Part shown: piece after piece, positions 20,595 to 29,700 of the stretch
How positions within the stretch are numbered: position 1 is the stretch's first letter
How the letters are laid out: each line of letters begins with the position of its first letter
DNA from: Woronichinia naegeliana WA131
GTDB lineage: Bacteria > Cyanobacteriota > Cyanobacteriia > Cyanobacteriales > Microcystaceae
DNA length: 64,000 bases
Direction of reading: 5' to 3'
Assembly (NCBI GenBank): GCA_025370055.1
Contig: CP073041.1
Span: 1,054,001 to 1,118,000 of the forward strand
Program-made: the position numbers and the translations under genes
Notes under the pieces: model-generated
What the model was told of the DNA's origin: nothing
The model's database searches: none
The model's input: the letters and a program-made list of their open reading frames with translations, nothing else

Positions 20595-20889
20595 ATGTAT
20601 TTTGAAATCAACTCAACTTTCAAGTTTATGAAAAAGCGATTGTTCGGAACCTACTCTCTGATCGCTCTCTCGATCCCTGCGACACTGTTGACTCTTGCCC
20701 CTAATGCTCAAGCGATAGGACGGGTCTTGGGTTCAACTGCCACTACCAATATGGGTACATTTACTAGTGGAAGTCCTCTCTCGAATCTTACTAATCAGAG
20801 TGGATTGTCTGCAACCTATACGAGTGGCACAACGGATTTTGATAGCTATGTTAGTAACACCACTTCTAACTCTGTTCAGGGTTCTAGTA

Positions 20890-22020
20890 TACTTCAAACG
20901 TTCATAATCTGAGATTTATCAAAGCGTTGAAATCGTAAGGTGAGCAGAGAATCAAGCTCCTCCTTATATTTTACGTTAGCATCCTCAAGACATCCTGAAA
21001 TTGCTGCAGAAAACTGCGTAAAATCTTCATAATATTTTGCGTATAAACACTTCTTCTTCACAAACTTCCACAGTCTTTCAATTAAATTCAAGTTAGGAGA
21101 ATAAGGAGGTAAGTACAGTAACTCTATTCCTAATGATTCTGCCAACTCCTGTACAATTCGGCATTTTTGATAACGAGCATTGTCTAATACCAACGTAATC
21201 GGTATTAATAGTCCTAATTCTGCTATCTTTTCTAGGAGTTCACAAACCTGAGTTCCCGTAATATAAGAACTGTTCGTTACCATAATTACTTCATGGGTAA
21301 TTGCATTTAATGCTCCTAACACATTAAAACGTTTTCTCCCTGATGGTGACTTAATAAAAATCCTCTTGAAGCACCATATAAAATTTACAAATGCTCCCAT
21401 TACAAAATGAGAGGCATCTACAAAGAAAACTGCCCTTTTTCCTGCTTTTGCCTCTTCTAGCCTTGGTTCTAGTTCTTTTTCTCTATAGCTATCCTGAGCT
21501 TCTACATCTGCTTTTGATGGAATTGTTCCCACCTTTAGAAACCTCATTCCTATTGACTTTAAAAATTTTCTGACTTGCGTCGGACTTCTTTTTATTCCTG
21601 TTAATTCTTCTATTCTTTTTACTGCTTCATTTATTGCTGCTGGTGGATTTGACTCAAAATATGCCTCAATTGTCCCTTGATGCTCTGTTAACTCGCTTTT
21701 CGGGCGATTAAATTTTATTTCTTTTAGTTTTTCTATCCCGCCCTCTTGATAATCACGGATATAGCTTGTCACCGTATTTACTGAAACTCCTGCGAATTGA
21801 GCAATTTTTTGATGAGACAATCCCTGACTTTTTAGCCATAAAACTTCCATCTTTAGCTGCACTCTAGGATGCGGGTGATTAAACCGACCGTAAGACAACA
21901 GTCTTTTGTCTTCTTCTGTAAATTCTAACTTAATCATTTCTCAGCCTCTTGACTAATTTTTCTATTTTTATTATATTATCTCTTATTTTTAGAATTCGCA
22001 ACCTGTGACCGTGTTTAGTA
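20890..22020 (-). mobile_element. IS-B copy 2 (IS630 type), 1131 bp
   Basis: Ends TACTTCAAACG and CGTGTTTAGTA, flanked by TA (20888-20889, 22021-22022). Inserted in the exported-protein gene. Confidence 0.93.
20894..21937 (-). CDS. IS-B transposase (IS630 type), intact
   Basis: 347-residue IS630 transposase with all DDE motifs of the copy at 18568. Differs by a few substitutions (for example PPAAINEA in place of PPARINEA, VGTIPSKAD in place of VGTFASKAD). Transcribed against the interrupted host gene. Confidence 0.93.
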   Translation of the reverse strand: MIKLEFTEEDKRLLSYGRFNHPHPRVQLKMEVLWLKSQGLSHQKIAQFAGVSVNTVTSYIRDYQEGGIEKLKEIKFNRPKSELTEHQGTIEAYFESNPPAAINEAVKRIEELTGIKRSPTQVRKFLKSIGMRFLKVGTIPSKADVEAQDSYREKELEPRLEEAKAGKRAVFFVDASHFVMGAFVNFIWCFKRIFIKSPSGRKRFNVLGALNAITHEVIMVTNSSYITGTQVCELLEKIAELGLLIPITLVLDNARYQKCRIVQELAESLGIELLYLPPYSPNLNLIERLWKFVKKKCLYAKYYEDFTQFSAAISGCLEDANVKYKEELDSLLTLRFQRFDKSQIMNV

Positions 22021-22506
22021 TAATTGGTTATCAGCTTTGAACGTCACGACAGGCTTTGTTACTTTTGATTTAGGAGCATCCTATGACGTGAATGCTCTCG
22101 CACTTTGGAAGCTCCAATCTGGTAATACCAACGCTGTTCGTAACTTTAGTCTCTATGCAGATACGGATGCTAATACTAGCTCTCTAGGGACTTTGTTGGG
22201 CAATTTTAGTGCAGTTAACGCAGCGGGTGCTCCTAGTGCGACACAATCCCAAGTATTTAATTTTGCGACTACCAGCACCCGATATATTCAAATGAATATT
22301 ACCTCTAATGCAGGTGGCGCACTAGCTGGGATGAGTGAAGTCGCTTTCCGTGAATCTGCCACGCCTGTTCCCTGGGAAACGGATGCACTTCCCGTCATTG
22401 GCAGTGTGCTTTTCTTTGCGGGCGGAGTTTGGGCAAAACGTAAATTAGCCAAACCTCTTGACAAAGAATAAATTAATTGATCGCTAAAGGTTAGTATAAA
22501 AAAATT

Positions 22507-22540
22507 AAGGACAAAATCACGATCAGAGTTGTCCTTTTTT
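22507..22540 (+). terminator. Rho-independent terminator after the exported-protein gene
   Basis: Perfect 8-bp stem AAGGACAA/TTGTCCTT with a 14-base loop followed by a T-run. An A-rich stretch on the other side may let it also terminate minus-strand transcription from the toxin gene. Confidence 0.7.
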
Positions 22541-22563
22541 ATTGCCTATACACGCGACAAAAA

Positions 22564-22926
22564 TTATTGAGACCCAAAATTAGCGATAATTCGATGAATT
22601 GTCTCTACTGAAATATCCCCCTGATCTGATTTTGAATAAACCGTAATCAAAACAATTTGAGTATCTGTTTTTAGATAGTAAATAAAACGATAACCTCCAC
22701 TTTTTCCTTTTTGATTATTACTATTTTTAATCCGAACCTTAAAAACAGAGTAACCCACGTCTGGTATCTGATCGCCAACCACATTACCCGCCTGTAACGC
22801 ATCAATAATGGGCTGAATATCAGAACGAATGTTGCGATAGCGTTTGGCTAAAGAGCGTAAACTCCGTTTAAATTCAGGTGAGACTTCAATTTTAACTATT
22901 TTTGAGTCATTCTGCATCAATTCCAT
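22564..22926 (-). CDS. RelE/ParE-type toxin
   Basis: 120-residue basic protein (first ATG 22926; a second in-frame ATG three codons on gives MQNDSKIVKIEV). Beginning VEVSPEFKRSLRSLAKRYRNI-like and with a C-terminal beta-rich part (GGYRFIYYLKTDTQIVLITVYSKSDQGDIS), it fits the RelE/HigB fold of type II toxins that cleave mRNA at the ribosome. The 5' end overlaps the 3' end of the upstream antitoxin frame by 20 bases, the usual translational coupling. The frame is intact although the antitoxin gene is interrupted by IS-D. Confidence 0.75.
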   Translation of the reverse strand: MELMQNDSKIVKIEVSPEFKRSLRSLAKRYRNIRSDIQPIIDALQAGNVVGDQIPDVGYSVFKVRIKNSNNQKGKSGGYRFIYYLKTDTQIVLITVYSKSDQGDISVETIHRIIANFGSQ

Positions 22927-23794
22927 CCCAAAGCTGTGAAATAGGAATTGTATTACCTGTCATTGCCTCCTGCCATCCCTGACGAAAACTAGACTCAGCC
23001 GATGGTAATGTCACGCTTTCACGAAACAAACGAACAATCTGCAACAAATTGGGTAAATATTCCTGGGGGGTTTGTTCAATTTCTTGAATGGTTTCCTCCA
23101 AAACTGTTGGGTGCATCCCACTTAAGATAATACATTGACACTCAAAAGAGGAGAGTGATTGAGATAAGCACATCGTAGCCGAAGAATACGAGAAACATTA
23201 TGAAGATGCCAACGTGCTCCCGACAATTTAACCCTAGCTCCCACCTGTTTAATCTTAGACTCCACATCACCAGAACCAATCACAATACCAAGCTGTTGAT
23301 AGTATTGGTAATCAGGGATACGCTGATAATGCTTCGTCAAATAGGCTTGAAAATTCTTTGCCCTCTTGCTTTTGACTCCATCAAACGCATCTATTGCCTT
23401 GTTCACAAAACCCCGCCACAGTAAATGCTCCACTGCTTCTAGCCGTTTGAGAGAGCCACCCACTTTGAACAGATTCTCCTTGAGATGATACCAATCCAAC
23501 ACCTCTCGTCGTATCAGCCACGATTGAGTGGCGAAACTCTCTACCGCATTCCAGATTGCGGGATGACCATCTCCCAAAAAGGTCACTATTGGGGACAAAG
23601 GTTGAACATTGCTCCAATTCTTTAAGCCCTCTGGGTCTTGGAAAAAGGCTTCACAGACATTGCCATGAAGACTCACCAGTTTATAATCTCGCCACTGTCC
23701 CCCTTCCTTCTCCTCGCCCCGCAGACAAATCTTTCCCCCATCTATACTGACCCCCGCACTCTCTGACTGAGCTTGAGCTAAGGGCAGTTCTGTC

Positions 23795-25184
23795 GGGTGT
23801 GACCTTTAGTTGATGAAGGAAAAGAAAAGTGTTAACATGAGATGAAAAGTGACAAAGAGGAAACAATGATGACAGCAAAACTAATTAATGTAGAGGGTTC
23901 AAAGATAAAAATAGAACTAACATTAGAACTCAGTCGTTCAATGTTGGATACAGAAATAAATATTCAAAAAGGCTTAAACGAAGTAGGTTGCATCGCCAGC
24001 AAAGAAGCCTTGAAATATTTAGATACAGATGGTTCACCCTTAAAAATCGGTGAAGAAATCTGGAAGAGTAAGGGAGAGCAACCGAAAGAATATCAAACAC
24101 CTTATGGTGAGGTTATAGTGAATCGTCATGTATATCAGCGTTCACCTTTGAGGAAAAACGTATTGCCCCTTAGAAAGAGAAGCAAGGATAATCATAACAT
24201 CAACGCCATTATTGGCAAAACAGGTATCCTCAAAAATGTCAGGGATGGCAGGCAAAGAGGTGAAAAATGATTTATTAGAAAATCATGGTAGAAAAGTAGC
24301 GCTATCCTATATCCAAAGATTGAGTGAAGCAGTAGGAAGTGTGGTACAAGCAAAAGAAGAAGCGTGGAGTTATGCCCCGCCCAAGGAGGATAGCCAAATT
24401 GCAACAGTGGGAATAGGATTAGATGGAACCTGTATGCTGATGTGTGAGGATGGCTACCGTGAAGCAATGGTGGGAACCGTTTCCCTATACGATAGTGAAG
24501 GCGAACGTCAACATACAATCTATCTAGGTGCGGCACCAGAGTATGGAAAAAAGAGTTTTCTAGAAAGATTGGAAAGAGAAATTGAGCGAGCGAAAAACCG
24601 TTATCCAGAGGCAACATTGGTCGGGATAGCAGACGGGGCAGAATCAAATTGGAAGTTTTTAGAAAAGCAAACGGAAGAACAGATATTAGATTTCTATCAT
24701 GCCTCTGGTTACTTAGGTGCCTTGGCAGAAGCGTTGCATCCGAATACCGTGTCAAAACAAAAAGAATGGTTGACTGAAAATTGTCGAGAACTCAAGCATG
24801 AAAAAGGAAAAGCAGGAGAACTGCTAAATCTGATGAAAGAAGTCAAAGAAGAAAAAAGTCATTCTAAGAATCTTACCGAGAAACTACAAGCGGCGATTAC
24901 TTATTACGAGAATCATCAGCATCAAATGGATTATGCTGAATACATAGAGAAAAAGTATCCGATTGGTTCAGGTGTTACGGAAGCAGCTTGTAAGACGTTG
25001 GTCAAACAACGATTATGTTGTTCAGGGATGCGATGGAAGGAAAAAGGAGCAGGAATTATTTTGAGCCTACGAGCTTTGGTATTGACCAAGGAACGATGGA
25101 GTCAATTTTGGGCAAAACTTGATCAATATGGGTTCCCTGTAGAACCCTGATTACAACAGCTTTTATCAACTAAAGGTCGCACCC
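23795..25184 (+). mobile_element. IS-E (ISKra4 type), 1390 bp
   Basis: Ends GGGTGTGACCTTTAGTTGAT and the near-inverse at 25165-25184 (one mismatch), flanked by an 8-bp duplication GTTCTGTC (23787-23794, 25185-25192). End fragments of the same element occur at 14121-14296 and 63488-63597. Confidence 0.92.
23842..25150 (+). CDS. IS-E transposase (ISKra4 type), frameshifted
   Basis: The first frame (23842-24270) begins MKSDKEETMMTAKL and has the N-terminal part to NRHVYQRSPLRK. The second frame, open from 24152, reads GKTYCPLEREARIIITSTPLLAKQ and ends at 25150. Relatives read ...GGKTYCPLE..., so the break is near the A5 run at 24154-24158 and needs a +1 shift or one lost base; this is not a classical -1 site and may be a mutation. 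DDE motifs: GIGLDGTCML (Asp), VGIADGAESNW (Asp), YPIGSGVTEAACKT (Glu). Confidence 0.75.
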
Positions 25185-25808
25185 GTTCTGTCCGTTCTAC
25201 CAAGCGATGTAAACTGCTATGTCCTACTTTTATCCCCATCAACTCCTCTATATCTTCTTCTGCTTGTTGGTAGGATGTTTTCGCACTGGCTCTTAGACAG
25301 CATTTCTCTAAACCTGGACTTAAGACGATTTTTGGCGACACCTTTAGTTTTCTGGCTTGTTTTTGGCTTATTTCCACTTCTCCGACTAGGGTTTTGATTT
25401 TTCGCTTGTTTCCAGACCGTTTTTTTCCCCCTTCTGAAAAAAAAACTCCCCCATTGTTGGCCCCACAATTTCTAACATCTGGGTTCTGACTTCTACTTCG
25501 ATGCTTCCAAAGTCCTTCTGTTTCTCTGGTTCCGTATATTTGCGCAGGATACGGGCTGATTCGGTGAGATGCTGTTTTAACAGTGCTTTTTCTTCTGGGG
25601 GAATCGGTAACATACTTTTTTCGCTCATCAGTTTTTTTCCATTTTACCCCAGATTCTATGTACTACTTTATCCGGGATGTACCCAAACTGTTTTCTTACG
25701 AGTACCATCAGTAACAAAATCTAAGTCGTTCATTGCCAGTTCGTCTTACTTATTAAATTTGAGTGCGATTTACTACTAGAATACAATTTTATTGACAAGG
25801 CGATCGCA

Positions 25809-25925
25809 TTTAAAGCATTAGCCAATTAAAAAGCTCATCAATACTGAACTGATAGAAAAATGACTTGCCCAAAGTGGAACAGGAATGATGCTTTCGGGAT
25901 TATCTAGAATTTTGACCTGTTGTCC
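25809..25925 (-). pseudogene. C-terminal fragment of a Uma2-family gene
   Basis: About 115 bases closely match the 3' end of the Uma2 gene at 26828-27412 (VKILDNPESIIPVP...WASHFSIS), with small indels. Only the tail is present. It marks a former third Uma2 gene or an unequal exchange. Confidence 0.7.
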
Positions 25926-25948
25926 TTTTTTATTGCTTGATCATAAAA

Positions 25949-26740
25949 TCATATTTCATCAGGGTTAATTCCCAGCATTTTTAATCTTTCTGCTAACCGT
26001 TCTACTTTTCGTTCAGCTTCTTGTTTAGCGACTCTTTCTTGATTGGCAATTAAACGTTGCTGATTGGCAGCTAACCGTTCTTGATTCGCTATCATTTCCG
26101 CATTAATCGCTCTTTCATTAGCTGTTAAATAGCGATCGCCTGAAGCAGGATACCAATAAAGCCATTCCCGATACCAAGCAATATGCTCTCCCTTTTCATA
26201 ACCCAAGGCTAACTGAATTTCTGGCAACCAAACGCGGTTATTTTCCATTTCCAGCAGTTCATACTTTCCTGATATGAGACGATAGATTTCCAACCTTTGT
26301 CGCTGCTTAAAACGTCCTCTTCTGCCACTCAGGGGATTGTAAATCGCGTAATAAAGAATACCTAGTTTTTGATAATCTGCTAACTTATCTTCATATTCAC
26401 TGTTATATTTTTCGGAGACGACTTCTAAGGCTAAAATCGGCATAATATTCTTTTCTTCCCACAATACATAACTCAATCTCCCCCTTTCGCCCGTATCATG
26501 TTTTACCCCAATAGACAAAAAACCATCAGGAACGATCACCGGTTCTTCAGGATTGTAATAAATTCCCATATCCACGCCAAAGTACCAATCATCACGATTT
26601 GTCCAAAGTTCGGCTAATAAGCTAAGTAATAGATTGGGAATGTCATTCTGTAGTTGATTATCCACGGGCGTTTCGTCGGAAGAGGGTAGGTCTTCGGCGG
26701 TGGGAAGAGTTTGATTTTTGTTATAGATGAGGTTAACCAT
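25949..26740 (-). CDS. Uma2 family (DUF820) endonuclease-like protein
   Basis: 263 residues. The PD-(D/E)XK-like core is visible: VIVPDGFLSIGV (Asp), ILALEVVSEKYNSEYEDKLADYQKLGILYYAIYNP (the E-x-x-S-E...K region). The C-terminus is an extended repeat-like coiled coil (ANQERLAANQQRLIANQERVAKQEAERK). The family is greatly expanded in cyanobacteria and its substrate is unknown; mobility or nuclease roles are conjecture. Ends DEI at 25949. Neighbour 26828-27412 is the same family, same strand. Confidence 0.8.
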   Translation of the reverse strand: MVNLIYNKNQTLPTAEDLPSSDETPVDNQLQNDIPNLLLSLLAELWTNRDDWYFGVDMGIYYNPEEPVIVPDGFLSIGVKHDTGERGRLSYVLWEEKNIMPILALEVVSEKYNSEYEDKLADYQKLGILYYAIYNPLSGRRGRFKQRQRLEIYRLISGKYELLEMENNRVWLPEIQLALGYEKGEHIAWYREWLYWYPASGDRYLTANERAINAEMIANQERLAANQQRLIANQERVAKQEAERKVERLAERLKMLGINPDEI

Positions 26741-26827
26741 CGCTCAAGCCAGATATGGGAATTGCAATTATTCTAACAGAGGTTATTATTGGGCGATCGC
26801 GCAGTGTGCCTACAGCATCGCGTCAAA

Positions 26828-27412
26828 TTAAAGCATCAACCAACCAAAAAGTTCATCAATACTGATAGAAAAATGACTCGCCCAAGGGGGAACAGGAATG
26901 ATGCTTTCGGGATTATCTAGAATTTTGACCTGTTGATTCGGTAAATAAACCAACACCGTTTTTTCCTTGGGATCAATTAACCAGCCCATTTCGGCTCCAT
27001 ATTCCAAGCAGTGTAAAATATTTTTAATGACTCGAATTGGACTTTGATCAGGAGATAAAATCTCGATCGCCCAGTCTGGAGCCAATTCAAAAAGATCGGC
27101 AATTTCACCCGAAGCATCACGGGGCAGACGATCCAAGGTGAATACAGAAATATCTGGCACAATAGAGCGATTTCCAAAGGTACAACGAAGTTCAGCAAAA
27201 GCCAGCCCTTGAGCTTTCAAAACCTGGTTAAGCTGTGCCGCGAGTAAGGTTTGTAACAGGCTATGCTTTCCTTTGGGCATGGGCTTTTGTCTGATAATAC
27301 CGTCGCTATATTCCTGGGTGGGCTTAGTTTCTGGTTGATCTAAAAATTCCGCCAAGGAAATTAATTTTGTTGGAGTTGCAATCATTTCCGCACTCACTAG
27401 GGATAATTTCAA
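26828..27412 (-). CDS. Uma2 family (DUF820) endonuclease-like protein
   Basis: 194 residues; a second Met at residue 10 (MIATPTKLISLAEFLD) is a plausible alternative start. Core motifs IVPDISVFTLDRLPRD, PDWAIEILSPDQSPIRVIKNILHCLEYGAEMGWLIDPKEKTVLVY match the Uma2 restriction-endonuclease-like fold (Asp, Glu, and Lys-containing strand). Its 3' end is duplicated at 25809-25925. Function unknown. Confidence 0.8.
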   Translation of the reverse strand: MKLSLVSAEMIATPTKLISLAEFLDQPETKPTQEYSDGIIRQKPMPKGKHSLLQTLLAAQLNQVLKAQGLAFAELRCTFGNRSIVPDISVFTLDRLPRDASGEIADLFELAPDWAIEILSPDQSPIRVIKNILHCLEYGAEMGWLIDPKEKTVLVYLPNQQVKILDNPESIIPVPPWASHFSISIDELFGWLML

Positions 27413-27479
27413 AGATAGTCAATCTCACCTGTTAAGTTTAGCTTTTCCCCGATATTGTTACCATGAAGCTTTAAAATTT

Positions 27480-27652
27480 CTTCAAAAATCTCAATTTCTC
27501 GATATAGCTTTAAAATTGCTTTAAAAATCTTGGCTTTCCCCCTCCCCCCTATGATACAATGAGCCAAATTCGCAACACTGTTTTTTTTCAAATAAACTCA
27601 ATTTTGCTCATCGAAAAACCAACTGTTCAGAACCTATTCTCTGATCGCCCCT
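27480..27652 (+). other. Leader-region remnant related to the exported-protein gene
   Basis: Aligns with about 20530-20690, the upstream region and signal-peptide codons of the exported discoidin-like gene: shared GCTTTAA-AATCTTG-CTTTC-CCCCTCCCC-like leader, then GAAAAACCAACTGTTCAGAA for GAAAAAGCGATTGTTCGGAA and the CTCTGATCGC stretch. Only the 5' part is left, so it is a decayed paralogue. Confidence 0.6.
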
Positions 27653-27714
27653 ATCTCCCAGTCCCCCAGTCCCCCAGTCCCCCAGTCCCCCAGTCCCCCC
27701 GTCCCCCCATCTCC
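27653..27714. repeat. C-rich simple repeat (CCCCCAGT)n
   Basis: Seven or so units of about 8 bases (CCCAGTCC) with degeneration at the right end. It ends directly at the stop codon of the CHAT/TPR gene. A similar GGGAGA-type repeat lies inside that gene at about 34290-34530. Confidence 0.8.
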
Positions 27715-27993
27715 AACTAACCAAGGCGGGAAAGAACCGTGTGCAGAATCGCGGCTTCTAAACCATTTAAGCTTTGATAGAGTTGATCTTCGTTGCGTTC
27801 TCCTGCCTGCCAGCGAGCCAGGGCTTGAGCTAATTCAACCAAACCATTTTCGGTGAGATATTCTAAAACGGCTTCTATTTGTTCCTGAGCCGAGGAAGAT
27901 TGACGACGTAGAAGTTGAGCAAGAAGGCCCTTTTGACGTTTGACTTGTTTAACTGGACAGTGGGAAGTTTATGGATGCCAGATAAGGTAATGA

Positions 27994-29421
27994 CTATGCG
28001 ACGAAAGTAAGCATATCAGGGCTTGGGGAAGAGGCAAGTTTAGCGGTAAGGAATTTAGGCAAAAGCAGACTGGGTGGACTTTGAGGAAAAATCATTTGGG
28101 CTTGATGTTGAAGGGCTAGTTGAGCAATCCGTTCACTAGGGTAGCCATGGGATGGTAATGTCCGAAACCATCGAGGAAAATTAGCCCAAATCCCCTGGGG
28201 TAACTCTAAGGCGAGAATTTGAAGTAGCCCTAAAGCAATGGCATTAAGGTTAACAAAACGCTCAAAGGCTTCTACCTTGTTTAAAATCTGAGTCTGAACA
28301 GCTTGTGGATAGTCACTGAGGATAAGATTGCTGGGCCAGGTAGGTAAAGTAGGAAGACTCTTAAGCCAAAAACGATAGGCAAAGCTGCCCAAAAGATGGA
28401 CTAATTGACGAAAAGTGACTTCAATCTTAAATCGGAGACCGTAAGCGGCAATAATCTCAGGTCCAGTCAAACAGAGATCAGTAGAAAGCAGAATCAGTCG
28501 TCGTCCGTTAGGCAATTGGGTCAGAACAAACTTGACGAGCTGATGGGGACTATCCCAGTGGAACTCAAAGCACTGATAAGAAACCGTGACTTGTTGACCA
28601 TAGAGCCAGACTTTAGCTGTCGGAAAGTCCGCCGCCAGAGCGAACAGCTTTTCTAGTTTTATCGAACTCCCCCAAATCCGTGGTCGTCCTCTCCCCGTCA
28701 GCGTCGGCACGGAACAAAAGGGGGCATAGGCGACGGTGGAGCAACGCACTCTTGTGATTAGATGCAAGGCGTTCTGGCGAAAACTTTTGAGCACTGGTTC
28801 GCAAGCAAAATAAGCATCCAAAATTACATAACTCCCTGCCTCTGCGTAAGTAACACAAAGGTCAGCCATTTTTGTCACCAGGCTCGTCTTCACCTTTTTT
28901 TTGCCTTTTCCCTCCCCCTTCTCGGTTGCTTTGGACTTGATGCCATCGTCTAGCCGCAACACTAAGGGCAAGGCAAAGCAGGCTTTCCCTACTCCCACCA
29001 AAATACTCAAGGCATTGAAGTAATGACCCCTTATCCACTCTGGCTTGGACACATCTTCCGATTCTTGGTGTAGTCGTTTTACACCTGGCATCTTGCGTCC
29101 TTCTTTCCCCACTTTGATGCCATCACCCACATACACCCGTTTCCCTTTAATTCTGTATAGACTTTCATGCTGACTTAGCCACTTTGACCATTGTAAAGTT
29201 AGTCCTTCGACCCTAAACGCCTTGGAATCAAACCAATGTAGAGCCTGATTGTAGTAGCTCTCTGTTCAGCCAATGGCATTGACATAGCTAGTTATTGCGC
29301 TGGGTTGGCTGTTGAGCACTACTCCCCAGACTAACAGGATAAACCATTGGAACGTTGCTTCTCGGCTAAAGGCTGGACGGAGATTATTGAGGATTTGCTC
29401 TAGTCGCTGACATAGTTGCAT
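27994..29421 (-). pseudogene. IS-L transposase copy 1 with in-frame TGA
   Basis: DDE-type transposase of 475 residues if the stop is ignored; family not assigned (IS4/IS701-like). Starts MQLCQRLEQILNNLRPAFSREATFQWF at 29421; an in-frame TGA follows SYVNAIG (about residue 50); the rest, TESYYNQALHWFDSKAF, then VYVGDGIKVGKEGRKM (Asp), SYVILDAYFACEPVL (Asp) and LRFKIEVTFRQLVHLLGSFAYRFW (Glu), is open to 27994. The partial copy 2 carries the same TGA. Confidence 0.75.
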
Positions 29422-29550
29422 AATTGATAGATAGCACTGGCTATCGATTTTCTTATATCAGCCAGTTTCGGACATAACGGCACTCTTTTGTATCGGATGT
29501 CCGATTTTCTTTTCTCCACTTACACGCCTCGAGAACTTCCCACTGTCCAG

Positions 29551-29698
29551 TTTGGAATTGCTGTATCCGTTGGTTAGAGATTGACGGCATTCAAACTATC
29601 GTTAATTTGACCTCCAAACACAAACATATTCTTTCCTTTCTTGGCTCTTCATGTCAAAAGTACTACTTTGTCTCTTGACTTACCTGCGGAATGTGGGT
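29551..29698 (+). mobile_element. IS-I-type 3' end fragment
   Basis: Codes for the last about 38 residues of an IS1634-type transposase (WLEIDG-IQTIVNLTS-KHKHILSFL) and ends CGGAATGTGGG. It matches 59480-59613. The first dozen bases, TTTGGAATTGCTG, equal an IS-F end. So this is a three-way IS junction. Confidence 0.75.
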
Positions 29699-29700
29699 TA

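Larger units (their letters stand above)
20628..22471 (+). pseudogene. Exported discoidin-like protein with C-terminal sorting signal, split by IS-B
   Basis: Removing IS-B copy 2 and one TA joins NSVQGSS to NWLSALNVTTGFVTFDLGASYDVNAL in frame, giving 236 residues from MKKRLFGTY. A signal peptide is clear (KKR, hydrophobic stretch, then APNAQA). The middle resembles a galactose-binding/discoidin (F5/8 type C) fold. The C-terminus has VPWETDALPVIGSVLFFAGGVW followed by AKRKLAK, i.e. a motif, one membrane span and a basic tail as in PEP-CTERM-like sorting signals, so the protein was probably exported and surface-processed. Ligand unknown. Start 20628 is preferred over an ATG 11 codons upstream because it opens the signal peptide. 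Confidence 0.75.
23122..25628 (-). pseudogene. IS-D transposase copy 2, split by IS-E
   Basis: Same two-frame transposase as at 6240-7348, with the same 9-base T run at the shift site (about 25437-25445 on the plus strand as A9). IS-E breaks it between RLVERTE and LPLAQAQSESAGVSIDGG. The C-terminal DDE part (23676-23122) remains readable but has no start or end-binding domain, so this copy is inactive. Confidence 0.85.
23109..25684 (-). mobile_element. IS-D copy 2 (ISKra4 type), interrupted by IS-E
   Basis: Ends GGGTGCATCCC and GGGATGTACCC, flanked by the 8-bp duplication AAACTGTT (23101-23108, 25685-25692). Length without IS-E and its duplication is 1178 bp, equal to copy 1. Confidence 0.92.
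22907..25733 (-). pseudogene. Antitoxin partner of the RelE-type toxin, split by IS-D
   Basis: After removal of IS-D (with nested IS-E) and one AAACTGTT duplication, an 80-codon frame appears: MNDLDFVTDGTRKK then TVLEETIQEIEQTPQEYLPNLLQIVRLFRES, ending WDGIDAE at 22907. Small acidic protein with a helical middle, consistent with an antitoxin of a RelE-type module. The insertion removes 14 codons, but the IS-D end supplies an in-frame ATG (MHPTVLEETIQE), so a nearly full-length C-terminal part, the part that usually neutralises the toxin, may still be made. Confidence 0.7.

Noticed and set aside
27409-27591. 60-codon minus-strand ORF
   Set aside because: Overlaps the leader remnant antisense to it; no ribosome site or family resemblance.
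29255-29285. Selenocysteine at the IS-L TGA
   Set aside because: No SECIS-like stem was seen and transposases of this type do not use selenocysteine; a plain nonsense change is simpler.
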